Part shown: positions 42,975-52,417 of the stretch, one piece after another | How positions within the stretch are numbered: position 1 is the first letter of the stretch | Layout: each line of letters starts with the position of its first letter | Assembly: GCF_014212495.1 (NCBI RefSeq) | Contig: NZ_JACKZC010000006.1 | Span: forward strand, 1 to 64,000 | Direction of reading: 5' to 3' | Length of the DNA: 64,000 nucleotides | Source: Pontibacter sp. Tf4 | GTDB lineage: Bacteria; Bacteroidota; Bacteroidia; Cytophagales; Hymenobacteraceae | Position numbers and translations under genes: made by a program | The notes under the pieces: model-generated | Told to the model about the DNA's origin: nothing | Database searches by the model: none | The model's input: the letters and a program-made list of their open reading frames with translations, nothing else

Positions 42975-45900
42975 ATGCTAAATAAAATTATTTCTTTTTC
43001 GATACAGAATAAGCTGATCATTGGCTTATTTGTAGCGGGGCTGATCGTTATCGGGGTGTATAACGTGACGCGCCTGCCTATAGATGCCGTGCCCGATATT
43101 ACCGATAACCAGGTACAGGTCATTACCGTGGCGCCCTCGCTGGGTGCCCCTGACATTGAGCGCCTGATCACCTTCCCGGTAGAACAGGCCAACAGTAACA
43201 TTCCCGGCATCAAAGAGATCCGCAGCTTTTCCCGTTTCGGCTTATCGCTGGTAACTATAGTTTTCCAGGAAGGGGTGGATGTATACTGGGCCAGGCAGCA
43301 GGTGGCCGAACGCCTGCAAACCGTGCAGCAACAGATTCCAGAAGGTGTTGGCAGCCCGGAACTTGGCCCTGTAACCACCGGCCTCGGCGAGATCTACCAA
43401 TACATGGTACGTCCAGAGCCGGGTTACGAAGGTAAATACGATGCCATGGAGCTGCGCACCATACAGGACTGGATTGTGCGCAGGCAGCTGTTAGGTGTGC
43501 CGGGCGTGGCCGATGTAAGCAGCTTTGGCGGTTACCTGAAACAATACGAGATCGCCATAGATCCTTCGCGCCTGAAATCCTACGGTCTTTCTATTTCCGA
43601 TGTGTTTACAGCCCTGGAAAACAACAACCAGAACACCGGCGGCTCCTACATCCACAAAGGCGATGCGGTCCTTTTTATCCGCAGCGAAGGCCTGTTGGGT
43701 AGCATCGATGATATCAGATCCATAGCGATCCGGAACACACAGAATGGTACTCCCATTTACATCCGCGATGTGGCTGATGTAAACTATGGCCATGCCACCC
43801 GCTTCGGAGCCATGACCTACAACGACCAGGGCGAAGTAGCCGGGGCGGTGGTGATGATGCTGAAAGGCGCCAACAGCAACCAGGTAATCAAAGAAGTAAA
43901 AGCCCGCATAGCCCAGATTCAGGAGTCCCTGCCCGAAGGCGTGGTAATTGAGCCTTTCCTGGACCGTACCAAAATGGTGAACAATGCGATTGGTACCGTA
44001 GAAAAAAACCTGCTGGAAGGCGCCCTGATCGTGGTGTTCGTACTCGTGCTGTTCTTAGGAAACCTGCGGGCCGGGCTTATAGTTGCCTCTGTCATTCCGC
44101 TCTCCATGCTGTTTGCCATAACCATGATGAACACCTTTGGCGTGAGCGGCAACCTGATGAGCCTGGGCGCCCTGGACTTTGGTCTGATCGTGGATGGGGC
44201 TGTCATTATAGTGGAAGCTGTGCTGCATACTTTCCATTTTAACAAGCGCTTTGCCACTACCAACCGCATCAACCAGGCGCAGATGGATGATACTGTACAG
44301 CAGTCGGCAAGCCGAATGATGAACAGCGCAATTTTCGGGCAGATCATCATTCTTATCGTTTACCTTCCTATTCTAACACTGCAGGGCATCGAGGGTAAAA
44401 TGTTCAAGCCCATGGCACAGACCGTTTCCTTTGCCCTGATCGGGGCGGCCATCCTCTCGCTGACCTACGTGCCGATGATGAGTGCACTTTTCCTGAGCAA
44501 AAAGATCAGCCACAAGGATACGTTCTCTGATAAGATGATGGCCCGCATCGAGAACTTTTACCAGAAGTACCTGCGCCGCGTCATCGAGTTCCCGAAAGCG
44601 ATCATAGCTGGTGCGGTTGTGCTTTTTGCAGGCGCTGTGCTGGTTTTAATGTCGCTGGGTGGCGAGTTTATACCTGCCCTGGAAGAAGGCGACTTTGCCG
44701 TTGATACCCGTGTACTGACGGGCAGCAACCTGAACACAACTATAAAATCAACACAGCAGGCGGCCGGCATTTTGTTAGAGCGTTTCCCGGAAGTAGAGAA
44801 AGTGGTCACCAAGATTGGCTCCGGTGAAATACCAACCGACCCCATGCCCCTTGAGGCCAGCGACATGATGGTGATCCTGAAACCTAAAAAAGAATGGACC
44901 TCTGCGACATCGTTCAACGAACTGGCTGAAAAAATGGGTACCGCCCTGCAGGATGTACCCGGTATTACGGCAGGTTTCCAGTACCCGGTGCAGATGCGCT
45001 TCAACGAACTGATGACAGGTGCCCGGCAGGATGTGGTGTGTAAGATATTTGGCGAAGACCTGGACACCCTGGCGCGTTACGCCCAAAAGTTAGGCAGCAT
45101 TGCAACTACTGTTGATGGCGCCACCGACCTGTATGTAGAGACCGTAACGGGCATGCCGCAGATCGTGATAGACTATAACCATGCTGCCATTGCCCAATAC
45201 GGCACCAACATAGCGGATATCAATCGCACCGTAAATGCCGCCTTCGCCGGTGTTAGCAGCGGCCTTGTATTTGAAGGCGAACGGCGCTTTGACCTGGTAG
45301 TGCGACTGCAGGGCGAACTACGCAAGAACCTGACCGATGTACAGAACCTGCTCATTCCTACCCCTGTCGGGCAACAGGTGCCTTTGTACTTAATGGCTAA
45401 TGTAAAGCTGGAAGAAGGCCCATACCAGATACAACGCGAAGATGCCAAGCGCCGCATTATGGTAGGCTTTAACGTGCGCGGCCGCGATGTACAGAGCATA
45501 GTGGATGAACTACAGCAAAAAGTACAGCAGCAACTAAACCTGCCACCCGGCTACTATGTGGTGTACGGCGGCGCCTTCGAAAACCTTGAGGCTGCCCAGC
45601 AGCGCCTGAGTGTGGCCGTGCCGGTCTCGCTGGGCCTGATATTCCTGCTGCTCTACTTTGCTTTCCGGTCGGTGCGCTATGGGTTGCTGATCTACTCGGC
45701 TATTCCGTTGTCGGCTATAGGAGGTATTTTTGCGCTGTGGGTCCGGGATATGTCTTTTAGTATTTCGGCGGGTGTCGGGTTTATAGCACTGTTTGGTGTG
45801 GCCGTGCTGAACGGGATTGTGATGATCGCAGAGTTTAACCGCCTGCGGCTGGCCGGCGGACTTAGCCTGAAGGAGATCGTGCTGGAAGGTACTAAATCGC

Positions 45901-47345
45901 GCCTGCGCCCGGTGCTGATGACGGCCAGCGTAGCCAGCCTTGGCTTTTTACCGATGGCGCTGAGTGCCGGTGCCGGGGCCGAAGTGCAGCGCCCATTGGC
46001 AACTGTTGTGATCGGGGGACTGGTAGTGGCCACTTTGCTTACTTTATTCGTGCTACCGGCGCTTTACATCCTTTTTGAGAAAGCCGCCCACCACGAAGAT
46101 AAACCTGCAAAACCGTTGGCAAAAGTGGTTGGCATTATGCTGCTTTTCCTGCTCCCTAACCTGGTTTCGGCACAGCAGCCCATCACCCTGGAACAGGCTA
46201 TAGTAAAAGCGCGCAAACAGAACCCCGAACTACAGAATGCGCAACTACAGGCAAAAGCTCGGCAAAAACTGCAAGGCACCGCCTGGGACATTCCGCATAC
46301 CACAATAACCGGCGAGTACGGGCAGATTAACAGCCCCCTTAAGGATACCCGTCTGAGTGTAGCCCAAAGTATCAAATTCCCGACGGTATATGTACAGCAG
46401 AAACAGCTGTTGAAGCGGGAATGGCAGCAGGGAGTGCGGGAGGCAGAGCTGGCTGATTATGAACTGCAGTGGCAGGTAATGGAACTATACTACGAGATGC
46501 TGTATGCCCGCGAAAAGCAGAAACTGCTGCTCCGCACCGACAGCCTGTTTGCCAACTTCCAGCGTAACGCAGACCTGCGGTTTAAACTGGGATCAAGCAA
46601 CGTGCTCGAAAAAAGTACTGCCCAGACCCAGCGCGGCCAGGTAAATCTGCAACTAAAGCAGCTGCAACAGGAGCTATCAGAACTACAGCACCAGTTCCAG
46701 TTGGTGCTCAATACCGATACAGTTTATGTGCCCGCAGCGCGCCCGCTGAAGATGGAGCTATCCCTAACAGGTGACTCCGCAACTATAGCCGGGCATCCTT
46801 ACTTGAATTTATTGCAGCAACAGCAGCAGGTTAGCCAGGCCAGTATAAAAACGGAGCAATCCCGACTGCTCCCCGACCTGCAGGTAGGCTACAATAACCA
46901 AAGCATAAAAGGCTCACAGACGGTGAACGGGGCAGAGCAAAATTTTACTGCATCCGACAGGTTTTCATCGGTGGAAGTAGGCGTAGGCATTCCGCTGTTT
47001 TATGGGGCACAAAAAGCCCGCATTCAGGCTGCCAGAATACAGGATCAAGCTACCCGCAACAGTTACAATGCCGGTAAACGCTCGCTGGAGCTACAGCTGC
47101 GCAAAGCAATGGACCAGTACCGGGTAGCCGCCGAAAACCTTGCCTATTATGAACAAACGGCCTTACCTGGTGCCGAATCTATCATTAAAACAGCCGACGA
47201 CCAGTTTAAAGGTGGCGAAATTGACTACCTGGAATGGGTGCTGCTTACAAACCAGGCTATCAGCCTGCAAACCAGCTACCTGGATGCCCTGCGGAACTAT
47301 AATCAGACCATCCTCCAATTAAATGCCCTAACCGGAAACAGATAA
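42975..47345 (+). CDS. CusA/CzcA heavy-metal RND pump fused to a TolC-like outer-membrane channel
   Basis: A 1456-residue fusion. Residues 1 to about 1040 are a complete heavy-metal RND pump: S-F-S-I-Q-N-K-L-I-I-G-L-F at the start, D-A-V-P-D-I-T-D-N-Q near 37, and the proton-relay segment D-F-G-L-I-V-D-G-A-V-I-I-V-E near 400 with the Asp, Asp and Glu of the family. After the last membrane segment comes a second signal-like stretch (L-L-F-L-L-P-N-L-V-S-A-Q, about 1055) and then a TolC/CusC-type channel (about 1065-1456; I-T-L-E-Q-A-I, Q-Q-x-x-x-L-Q helices, L-N-A-L-T-G-N near the end). Pump and channel are usually separate; this fused form is known in Bacteroidota. Cu/Ag versus Zn/Co/Cd cannot be decided by eye. 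Confidence 0.93.
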   Translation: MLNKIISFSIQNKLIIGLFVAGLIVIGVYNVTRLPIDAVPDITDNQVQVITVAPSLGAPDIERLITFPVEQANSNIPGIKEIRSFSRFGLSLVTIVFQEGVDVYWARQQVAERLQTVQQQIPEGVGSPELGPVTTGLGEIYQYMVRPEPGYEGKYDAMELRTIQDWIVRRQLLGVPGVADVSSFGGYLKQYEIAIDPSRLKSYGLSISDVFTALENNNQNTGGSYIHKGDAVLFIRSEGLLGSIDDIRSIAIRNTQNGTPIYIRDVADVNYGHATRFGAMTYNDQGEVAGAVVMMLKGANSNQVIKEVKARIAQIQESLPEGVVIEPFLDRTKMVNNAIGTVEKNLLEGALIVVFVLVLFLGNLRAGLIVASVIPLSMLFAITMMNTFGVSGNLMSLGALDFGLIVDGAVIIVEAVLHTFHFNKRFATTNRINQAQMDDTVQQSASRMMNSAIFGQIIILIVYLPILTLQGIEGKMFKPMAQTVSFALIGAAILSLTYVPMMSALFLSKKISHKDTFSDKMMARIENFYQKYLRRVIEFPKAIIAGAVVLFAGAVLVLMSLGGEFIPALEEGDFAVDTRVLTGSNLNTTIKSTQQAAGILLERFPEVEKVVTKIGSGEIPTDPMPLEASDMMVILKPKKEWTSATSFNELAEKMGTALQDVPGITAGFQYPVQMRFNELMTGARQDVVCKIFGEDLDTLARYAQKLGSIATTVDGATDLYVETVTGMPQIVIDYNHAAIAQYGTNIADINRTVNAAFAGVSSGLVFEGERRFDLVVRLQGELRKNLTDVQNLLIPTPVGQQVPLYLMANVKLEEGPYQIQREDAKRRIMVGFNVRGRDVQSIVDELQQKVQQQLNLPPGYYVVYGGAFENLEAAQQRLSVAVPVSLGLIFLLLYFAFRSVRYGLLIYSAIPLSAIGGIFALWVRDMSFSISAGVGFIALFGVAVLNGIVMIAEFNRLRLAGGLSLKEIVLEGTKSRLRPVLMTASVASLGFLPMALSAGAGAEVQRPLATVVIGGLVVATLLTLFVLPALYILFEKAAHHEDKPAKPLAKVVGIMLLFLLPNLVSAQQPITLEQAIVKARKQNPELQNAQLQAKARQKLQGTAWDIPHTTITGEYGQINSPLKDTRLSVAQSIKFPTVYVQQKQLLKREWQQGVREAELADYELQWQVMELYYEMLYAREKQKLLLRTDSLFANFQRNADLRFKLGSSNVLEKSTAQTQRGQVNLQLKQLQQELSELQHQFQLVLNTDTVYVPAARPLKMELSLTGDSATIAGHPYLNLLQQQQQVSQASIKTEQSRLLPDLQVGYNNQSIKGSQTVNGAEQNFTASDRFSSVEVGVGIPLFYGAQKARIQAARIQDQATRNSYNAGKRSLELQLRKAMDQYRVAAENLAYYEQTALPGAESIIKTADDQFKGGEIDYLEWVLLTNQAISLQTSYLDALRNYNQTILQLNALTGNR

Positions 47346-47349
47346 CATC

Positions 47350-48489
47350 ATGAAAAAATTAATTTATATATCCTTTATAACAGCTTTACTGGCCGGTTGC
47401 AGCTCTGAGCAGCCCGCAGAATCAACTATAGCTGAAAAGCCCCAGGAGACCAACCTGGTGCAGCTTACTCCCGCCCAGATGAAAAATGCCGGCGTAGAAA
47501 CCGCGAAGGCGGAACTGAAAACGATAGCAACCGTACTGCAGGTAAATGGTGTGATGGAAGCCCCGCCACAAAGTATGGTATCGGTGAGCGTACCGCTGGG
47601 CGGCTATGTGAAGCACACGACCCTGCTCCCCGGCATGCACCTGAAAAAAGGACAACTGATGGCCGAACTGGAAGACCAGGCCTACATACAACTGCAACAG
47701 GACTACCTGACAGCCAAAGCAAAACTCGGCTACCTTACCCAGGAATATGAGCGCCAGCGCGAACTGAACCAGAGCAAAGCCACCAGCGACAAAGTGTACC
47801 AGCAAACACGGTCGGAATACCAGAGCCAGCAGGTTGCCCTGAAAGCCCTTGGCGAAAAGCTGCGCATGGTAGGCATCAACCCGAACCGCCTTACCCAGAA
47901 AAACCTGACCCGCACGTTAAGGATCTACTCCCCGATTGATGGCTACGTGACCAAAGTGAATGTGAACATTGGCAAGTATGTGGTGCCAACTGATGTGCTT
48001 TTTGAGCTCGTGAATCCAGCGGATCTGCACCTGATGTTAACCGTTTTCGAGAAAGACCTGGATGATCTGGAAATCGGGCAGCAGGTACTGACCTACCGCG
48101 CCAACCAACCCGAAAAGAAATATACAGGCAAGATCATTTACATCGGTAAGGATGTAACCGATGACAGGGCTGTAAAAGTGCACTGCCACCTGGACAAGGA
48201 AGACCCGACGCTGGTGCCCGGTATGTTCATGAATGCAGAGATCGAGGTGCACAGCAAAGAGGCTTATACCCTGCCCGAAGATGCGATTGTGCGCTACGGC
48301 AACAAACAGTATGTTTTCGCGGCCCGTAACAGCGGCGTTTTTGAGATGCTGGAAGCACAAACCGGCAACTCCGAACATGGTTACACGGCGCTGCAGCCTG
48401 ACCAACTTTTACAGCCTGAAAAACAGACCTACGTGACCAAAGGAGCCTACGCGCTGCTCATGAAACTGAAGAACAAGGAAGAAGAATAA
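47350..48489 (+). CDS. RND efflux periplasmic adaptor lipoprotein (CusB/CzcB-like)
   Basis: A 379-residue lipoprotein (leader ending L-L-A-G-C, Cys17) that links the inner-membrane pump to the outer-membrane channel. Seen: a barrel-sandwich half (V-S-V-S-V-P-L-G-G-Y-V, L-L-P-G-M-H-L-K-K-G-Q-L), a helical hairpin (about 110-170, rich in Q, K and E), the second lipoyl half (I-Y-S-P-I-D-G-Y-V) and a beta-barrel domain. It starts 4 bp after the pump-channel stop, a tight operon. A strong bidirectional terminator follows at 48554. Confidence 0.92.
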   Translation: MKKLIYISFITALLAGCSSEQPAESTIAEKPQETNLVQLTPAQMKNAGVETAKAELKTIATVLQVNGVMEAPPQSMVSVSVPLGGYVKHTTLLPGMHLKKGQLMAELEDQAYIQLQQDYLTAKAKLGYLTQEYERQRELNQSKATSDKVYQQTRSEYQSQQVALKALGEKLRMVGINPNRLTQKNLTRTLRIYSPIDGYVTKVNVNIGKYVVPTDVLFELVNPADLHLMLTVFEKDLDDLEIGQQVLTYRANQPEKKYTGKIIYIGKDVTDDRAVKVHCHLDKEDPTLVPGMFMNAEIEVHSKEAYTLPEDAIVRYGNKQYVFAARNSGVFEMLEAQTGNSEHGYTALQPDQLLQPEKQTYVTKGAYALLMKLKNKEEE

Positions 48490-48553
48490 GCCCGATGCAC
48501 AACTATAGTTCAGAGTGCTATAGTTCGGATAAACTATAGCACAACTATAAAAC

Positions 48554-48588
48554 AAAAGCCGGCAGCAATCAGATTGCTGCCGGCTTTT
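48554..48588. terminator. Bidirectional rho-independent terminator
   Basis: AAAAGCCGGCAGCAAT (48554-48569) pairs perfectly with ATTGCTGCCGGCTTTT (48573-48588), a 16-bp stem with a 3-nt loop and A/T runs at both ends. It lies between the convergent adaptor gene and DPP-IV gene and should serve both. Confidence 0.93.
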
Positions 48589-48606
48589 ATGCTTACAAAC
48601 TATAGC

Positions 48607-50811
48607 TTATCTGCCACCTGGCGGGCAGTATTGTCTCAGGTAATTTGTGAACAGCGTAGACAGGTGCACGCCTGTGCCCTCTCCTTCCGAAATGCTGTGC
48701 GAGCGGTTCGGGTATGGCATAAACTGGAACTGCTTGTTGTACTTGATCAGCTCGTTTACCAGTTGCTCGGCATTGTTGTAGTGCACGTTATCGTCGCCGG
48801 TACCGTGGATGTACAGTAGGTTGCCCTGCAGGTTTTTAGCGTACGTAATCGGTGAACCTTTCACAAAATCTTCGCGGTTTTCCTGTGGCAGGCCCATGTA
48901 ACGCTCCTGGTAAATATTGTCGTAGGTAAGCTGGTTAGCCACAGCTGCTACCGAAATACCGGTTTTATAGATATCCGGATGCTGGAAAAGCAGGTTAAGT
49001 GTGGCAGAACCACCACCGCTCCAGCCCCACACCGCAACACGCGATGCATCCACATACGGCAGTTTCAGCAGCTCGCGGGCGGCGGCAGCCTGATCAGAAA
49101 TGTTAAGCTGGCCTACTTTGCGGTAAATACTCTTGCGCCAGTCTCTTCCTTTCGGGGCAGGCGTACCACGGTTATCCACCGATACATAAATATAGCCGTC
49201 TTCCGCCATGTCGCCACCGTACAGGAAATTCATGCCTGCGCCATAGGTATCAGTTACTGTTTGGCTGGCTGGTTCTGAGTACACATAGAACACGATCGGG
49301 TATTTCTTCTTCGGGTCGAATTTGGCAGGTTTGGCCATCCAGGCATCCATTTCCACACCATCTGCTGTCTTAACTTTGATGAACTCTACTCTGTTGGCAG
49401 CTTTATCGGCGCTGGCCAAAGCTTTTTGCACGGCGCTCTCGCCACCTAATGCCTTGTGATTTGGTAATGCTACCCACTCACCAACCGGCCTGGTGTAATG
49501 GTTAGAAAAACGGTGCTGCGCATACTTTGCATTCGGCGACAAACTATAGCTGTGCGTGCCCGGTTGTGATGCCGGCGTCAGGCGCTCGGCCTTACCTTTT
49601 CCGTTCAGGCGCGTGCGGTACAGGTATTGCTGTGTAGCGTTTTCCGGCGACGCCAGGAAGTAAACATAGCCGCCTTTTTCATCAATTCCGGCAATCTCCA
49701 TCACATCATAGTTGCCTTTTGTGATCAGGTGCTCTTTTTTGCCATCGCGGCTTACGCGGTACAGGTGTCGCCAGCCATCTTTTTCACTGGCCCATAAAAA
49801 CTCTTTGCCGCCATTCAGCCAGTCCCAGCCGCCGTAACTATAGGTTCTGTCCCAGGTAGGCAGAATATCTATCCAGGCCTCGTCTTTCTCTTTCAGTATC
49901 TGGCGGGTTTTACCATTATCGGCCTGGCACAGATAAAGGGTGCTTTCGTTCTGCTTACGGTTCAGCTGCTGCACGATCAGTTCGTTGGTATTGGTGGTCC
50001 ACTCCATGCGGGGCAGGTAGGTATTTTTCGGATCTCCCGGAATTTCCATCCAACGGGTAACTGCATTATCTACGCCAACTACGCCGATCTTGTAAGGCGA
50101 TGGCGCTTCGCCGGCAACCGGGTACTCTACCGGAATTACCTTGGCATACACACCATCCAGCATGTCGAACATGATGTAGTCTTTTACCTGTGTGGCATCC
50201 AGTTGCCAGTAGGCGATCTTTTTGCTGTCCGGGCTCCAGCGGAAACCATCGCGGGCAGAGAACTCTTCTTCGTAAGCCCAGTCAAATGTACCATTGATGA
50301 GCTTGCGGGTGCCATCTTTGGTCAACTGCTTTTGCTGGCCACTTTGCAGGTCATCTACATAAATATTGTGCTCGCTCACGTAAGCTACCTTACTGCCATC
50401 CGGCGAAAACTTGGCAAACATCAGCGACGATTCCGGTCTGCCGGCTCCTACCTGTTGCAGGGTTTTCTTTTGGAGATCATACACCCAGTAGTCGCCCCGT
50501 GTATCGTAGCGCCACACTTTCTGAGTGTTTGTATAGATCAGCACCTTCTGCTCATCTGCCGACAGGTCAAAACTCCTGATCTTCAACGGTTCTGTTTTTC
50601 CGGCTGGCACAAGCGCCGTTTTGTTCAGGAAGATCTCAGTGGCGTCTTCAGGGAGTTTATGCTTTACCAGTTGCCCCTGCTCGGCCTGCACGTAGGTGTC
50701 GCCGGACTTAAGCCACTGCCGGTTCTGGTAGCCCTGTGCCAGCGTGGTGAAGGAGATAAAAAGCAGCAGCAGTAACTGCAACAGAAAGGTCCGTAGTTTT
50801 AAATTGTACAT
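48607..50811 (-). CDS. S9 dipeptidyl peptidase IV
   Basis: A 734-residue exported serine peptidase (leader ending T-L-A-Q). Residues about 60-470 form the beta-propeller; the alpha/beta-hydrolase domain has G-W-S-G-G-G (nucleophile Ser), G-T-G-D-D-N-V-H (Asp) and N-R-S-H-S-I (His) in the right order and spacing. The propeller has D-W-A-Y-E-E-E-F, the double-Glu motif that fixes the N-terminus of the substrate in DPP-IV. It releases X-Pro or X-Ala dipeptides from the N-terminus of peptides. It precedes the hydroxyproline catabolic operon on the same strand (about 360 bp downstream of it) and so probably feeds it with Pro/Hyp-containing peptides; that link is inference. Confidence 0.93.
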   Translation of the reverse strand: MYNLKLRTFLLQLLLLLFISFTTLAQGYQNRQWLKSGDTYVQAEQGQLVKHKLPEDATEIFLNKTALVPAGKTEPLKIRSFDLSADEQKVLIYTNTQKVWRYDTRGDYWVYDLQKKTLQQVGAGRPESSLMFAKFSPDGSKVAYVSEHNIYVDDLQSGQQKQLTKDGTRKLINGTFDWAYEEEFSARDGFRWSPDSKKIAYWQLDATQVKDYIMFDMLDGVYAKVIPVEYPVAGEAPSPYKIGVVGVDNAVTRWMEIPGDPKNTYLPRMEWTTNTNELIVQQLNRKQNESTLYLCQADNGKTRQILKEKDEAWIDILPTWDRTYSYGGWDWLNGGKEFLWASEKDGWRHLYRVSRDGKKEHLITKGNYDVMEIAGIDEKGGYVYFLASPENATQQYLYRTRLNGKGKAERLTPASQPGTHSYSLSPNAKYAQHRFSNHYTRPVGEWVALPNHKALGGESAVQKALASADKAANRVEFIKVKTADGVEMDAWMAKPAKFDPKKKYPIVFYVYSEPASQTVTDTYGAGMNFLYGGDMAEDGYIYVSVDNRGTPAPKGRDWRKSIYRKVGQLNISDQAAAARELLKLPYVDASRVAVWGWSGGGSATLNLLFQHPDIYKTGISVAAVANQLTYDNIYQERYMGLPQENREDFVKGSPITYAKNLQGNLLYIHGTGDDNVHYNNAEQLVNELIKYNKQFQFMPYPNRSHSISEGEGTGVHLSTLFTNYLRQYCPPGGR

Positions 50812-50968
50812 GGGTGGTTTAGTTTGTGGTAGTTGCGAATTATGAGACTTTAAAGAAATTCTGCTGACCCGGAAGTTCGTACGTAACGTCCGGGCCGGAA
50901 GCAGGAAATTAGCAAATTAATTTGTTCCCAGCTATAGTTCAGACTTATGAATTGCCATTCCGCTATTT

Positions 50969-51135
50969 CAGACTTCCCATTCTGCTTACTGCTCTTTTGG
51001 ACTTCCCATTCCTATTGCTCTTTCGGACTTCCCAGTCCGAAAGCCATCTGCCGGGGATTTCCTAATCCCCGTGTTGCAGCCTACGCGGATTAGGAAATCC
51101 GCTTCAGTTGAAGTTCCGGATTAGGAAATCCGGAA
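50969..51135. repeat. Cluster of REP-like hairpin units
   Basis: Six related short hairpins with 4-nt loops in the 357-bp gap between the DPP-IV and dehydrogenase genes. Units 50969-50984, 50999-51012 and 51021-51042 have the form ACT-TCCC-A(T/G)T; 51053-51070 is GGGGATT-TCCT-AATCCCC; 51085-51102 (GCGGATT-AGGA-AATCCGC) and 51114-51135 (TTCCGGATT-AGGA-AATCCGGAA) are the inverted version. Perfect stems reach 9 bp. The alternation of orientation and constant loop resemble REP/BIME elements mobilised by a RAYT transposase. The rest of the gap has only AACTATAG-type half-sites. Confidence 0.75.
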
Positions 51136-51168
51136 CAGCGAAATAAAACTATAGCTATAGCTGTTAAC

Positions 51169-52416
51169 TTAATTATACCTGTCCGGTGAGAAGGCGTCGG
51201 TTAGCAGTTGCGCTTTTCTGTTCAGCAATTGTTCCGCCAATACTTTGCCGGTGGCCGGGGCCAGGCTCACACCCATCATACTATGGCCGGTACCGAAAAG
51301 CACATTGCTCCAGCGCTGCGTGGCGCCAATATAAGGCAGCCCATCCGGCGAACATGGGCGCAACCCGCTCCAGATCGTATCCTGCTTTGGGAAGGTATGA
51401 TTAAAGTTGGCGTAGTAATCCGGAATAGCATCAAAAATACCGCGTACCCGCTTCTGGTTTATAGTTTGGTTGGTACCGGTTATCTCCATAGTGCCGCCAA
51501 AACGCACTTGCTCCCCAAATGGAGTTACGGCAACTTTTCGCTCGCACAGGATGGCAGGAATTTGCAGCGCCGGCTGGTTCTGCTGCATAAAACTATAGCC
51601 TTTGCCCGAGAGCATCGGCAGGTAAATACCCAGCTTATCTGCCAGCTCGCCGGACCACGCACCCGCGCAAACTATAAGCTGATCGCAGGTGATACCGCCT
51701 TTGTTGGTAACTATAGTTTGAATGCGGTCGCCTTTATACTCAAACTTCAACACCCGCGCCAGCGGCACCATGTTCACGCCTTTTGCCTTCAGGTAATCTT
51801 TCAAAAAGCCATGCAGTTTAGACGGATCCAGGTGAGCATCGCCTGTAAAATGCACGGCACCGCGCACATCCAGTTCTACATCCGGTTCCAGTTGCTGCGC
51901 TTCCTGCCTTGAGAGGACATTTGCTTCCAGCCCGTGCTGGTTTGCCAGGTGCGCCATTTCCACTTCTTCCCGCTCCATTTCCGGAGTCCGGTATAACATC
52001 AGCAGGCCTTTTTCTTCCAGCCCTATCTGAGATTCAGGGTGTTGTTCTGCAAAATCCTGGTACAGGCGCTTGCTCAGCAAACTCAGGTTTTTCAGGTACG
52101 GAATACTGTGCTCTACGTGCTGTTTGGTAGATGCCCTGTAAAAATGCAGGCACCACTGCAGCAAACGCCTGTCCAGCCGGGGGTGAATGTAAAAAGGACT
52201 GGTAGCGGAGAACATCCACTTCAGTCCTTTACTGATCATACCCGGCGAAGCCAGTGGCACAATATGGCTCGGCACGATCATCCCGGCATTACCTGTCGAG
52301 CAGCCCTGTTGCATGTCGCCCTGGTCGAGCAGGGTTACGTTAAAGCCTTCTTCCGAAAGGTAATAAGCCGTAAACAGCCCCACAATGCCGCCGCCGATTA
52401 TAGTTACGTTGCTCAT
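51169..52416 (-). CDS. FAD-dependent D-amino acid (D-hydroxyproline) dehydrogenase
   Basis: A 415-residue flavoprotein of the DadA family, N-terminal Rossmann motif I-G-G-G-I-V-G-L-F-T-A-Y-Y-L, then G-C-S-T-G-N-A-G and, near the C-terminus, S-G-L-R-P-C-S-P-D-G-L-P-Y-I-G and G-H-S-M-M-G-V-S-L-A-P-A. It oxidises a D-amino acid to an imine. It is followed on the same strand by a 4-hydroxyproline epimerase gene 1 bp upstream, so the natural substrate is most likely cis-4-hydroxy-D-proline, giving pyrroline-4-hydroxy-2-carboxylate. It is a single-subunit enzyme, like HypO and unlike the three-subunit form of Pseudomonas. Several AACTATAG half-sites and one perfect palindrome (51719) occur in the gene. 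Substrate inferred from operon context. Confidence 0.88.
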   Translation of the reverse strand: MSNVTIIGGGIVGLFTAYYLSEEGFNVTLLDQGDMQQGCSTGNAGMIVPSHIVPLASPGMISKGLKWMFSATSPFYIHPRLDRRLLQWCLHFYRASTKQHVEHSIPYLKNLSLLSKRLYQDFAEQHPESQIGLEEKGLLMLYRTPEMEREEVEMAHLANQHGLEANVLSRQEAQQLEPDVELDVRGAVHFTGDAHLDPSKLHGFLKDYLKAKGVNMVPLARVLKFEYKGDRIQTIVTNKGGITCDQLIVCAGAWSGELADKLGIYLPMLSGKGYSFMQQNQPALQIPAILCERKVAVTPFGEQVRFGGTMEITGTNQTINQKRVRGIFDAIPDYYANFNHTFPKQDTIWSGLRPCSPDGLPYIGATQRWSNVLFGTGHSMMGVSLAPATGKVLAEQLLNRKAQLLTDAFSPDRYN

Positions 52417-52417
52417 A

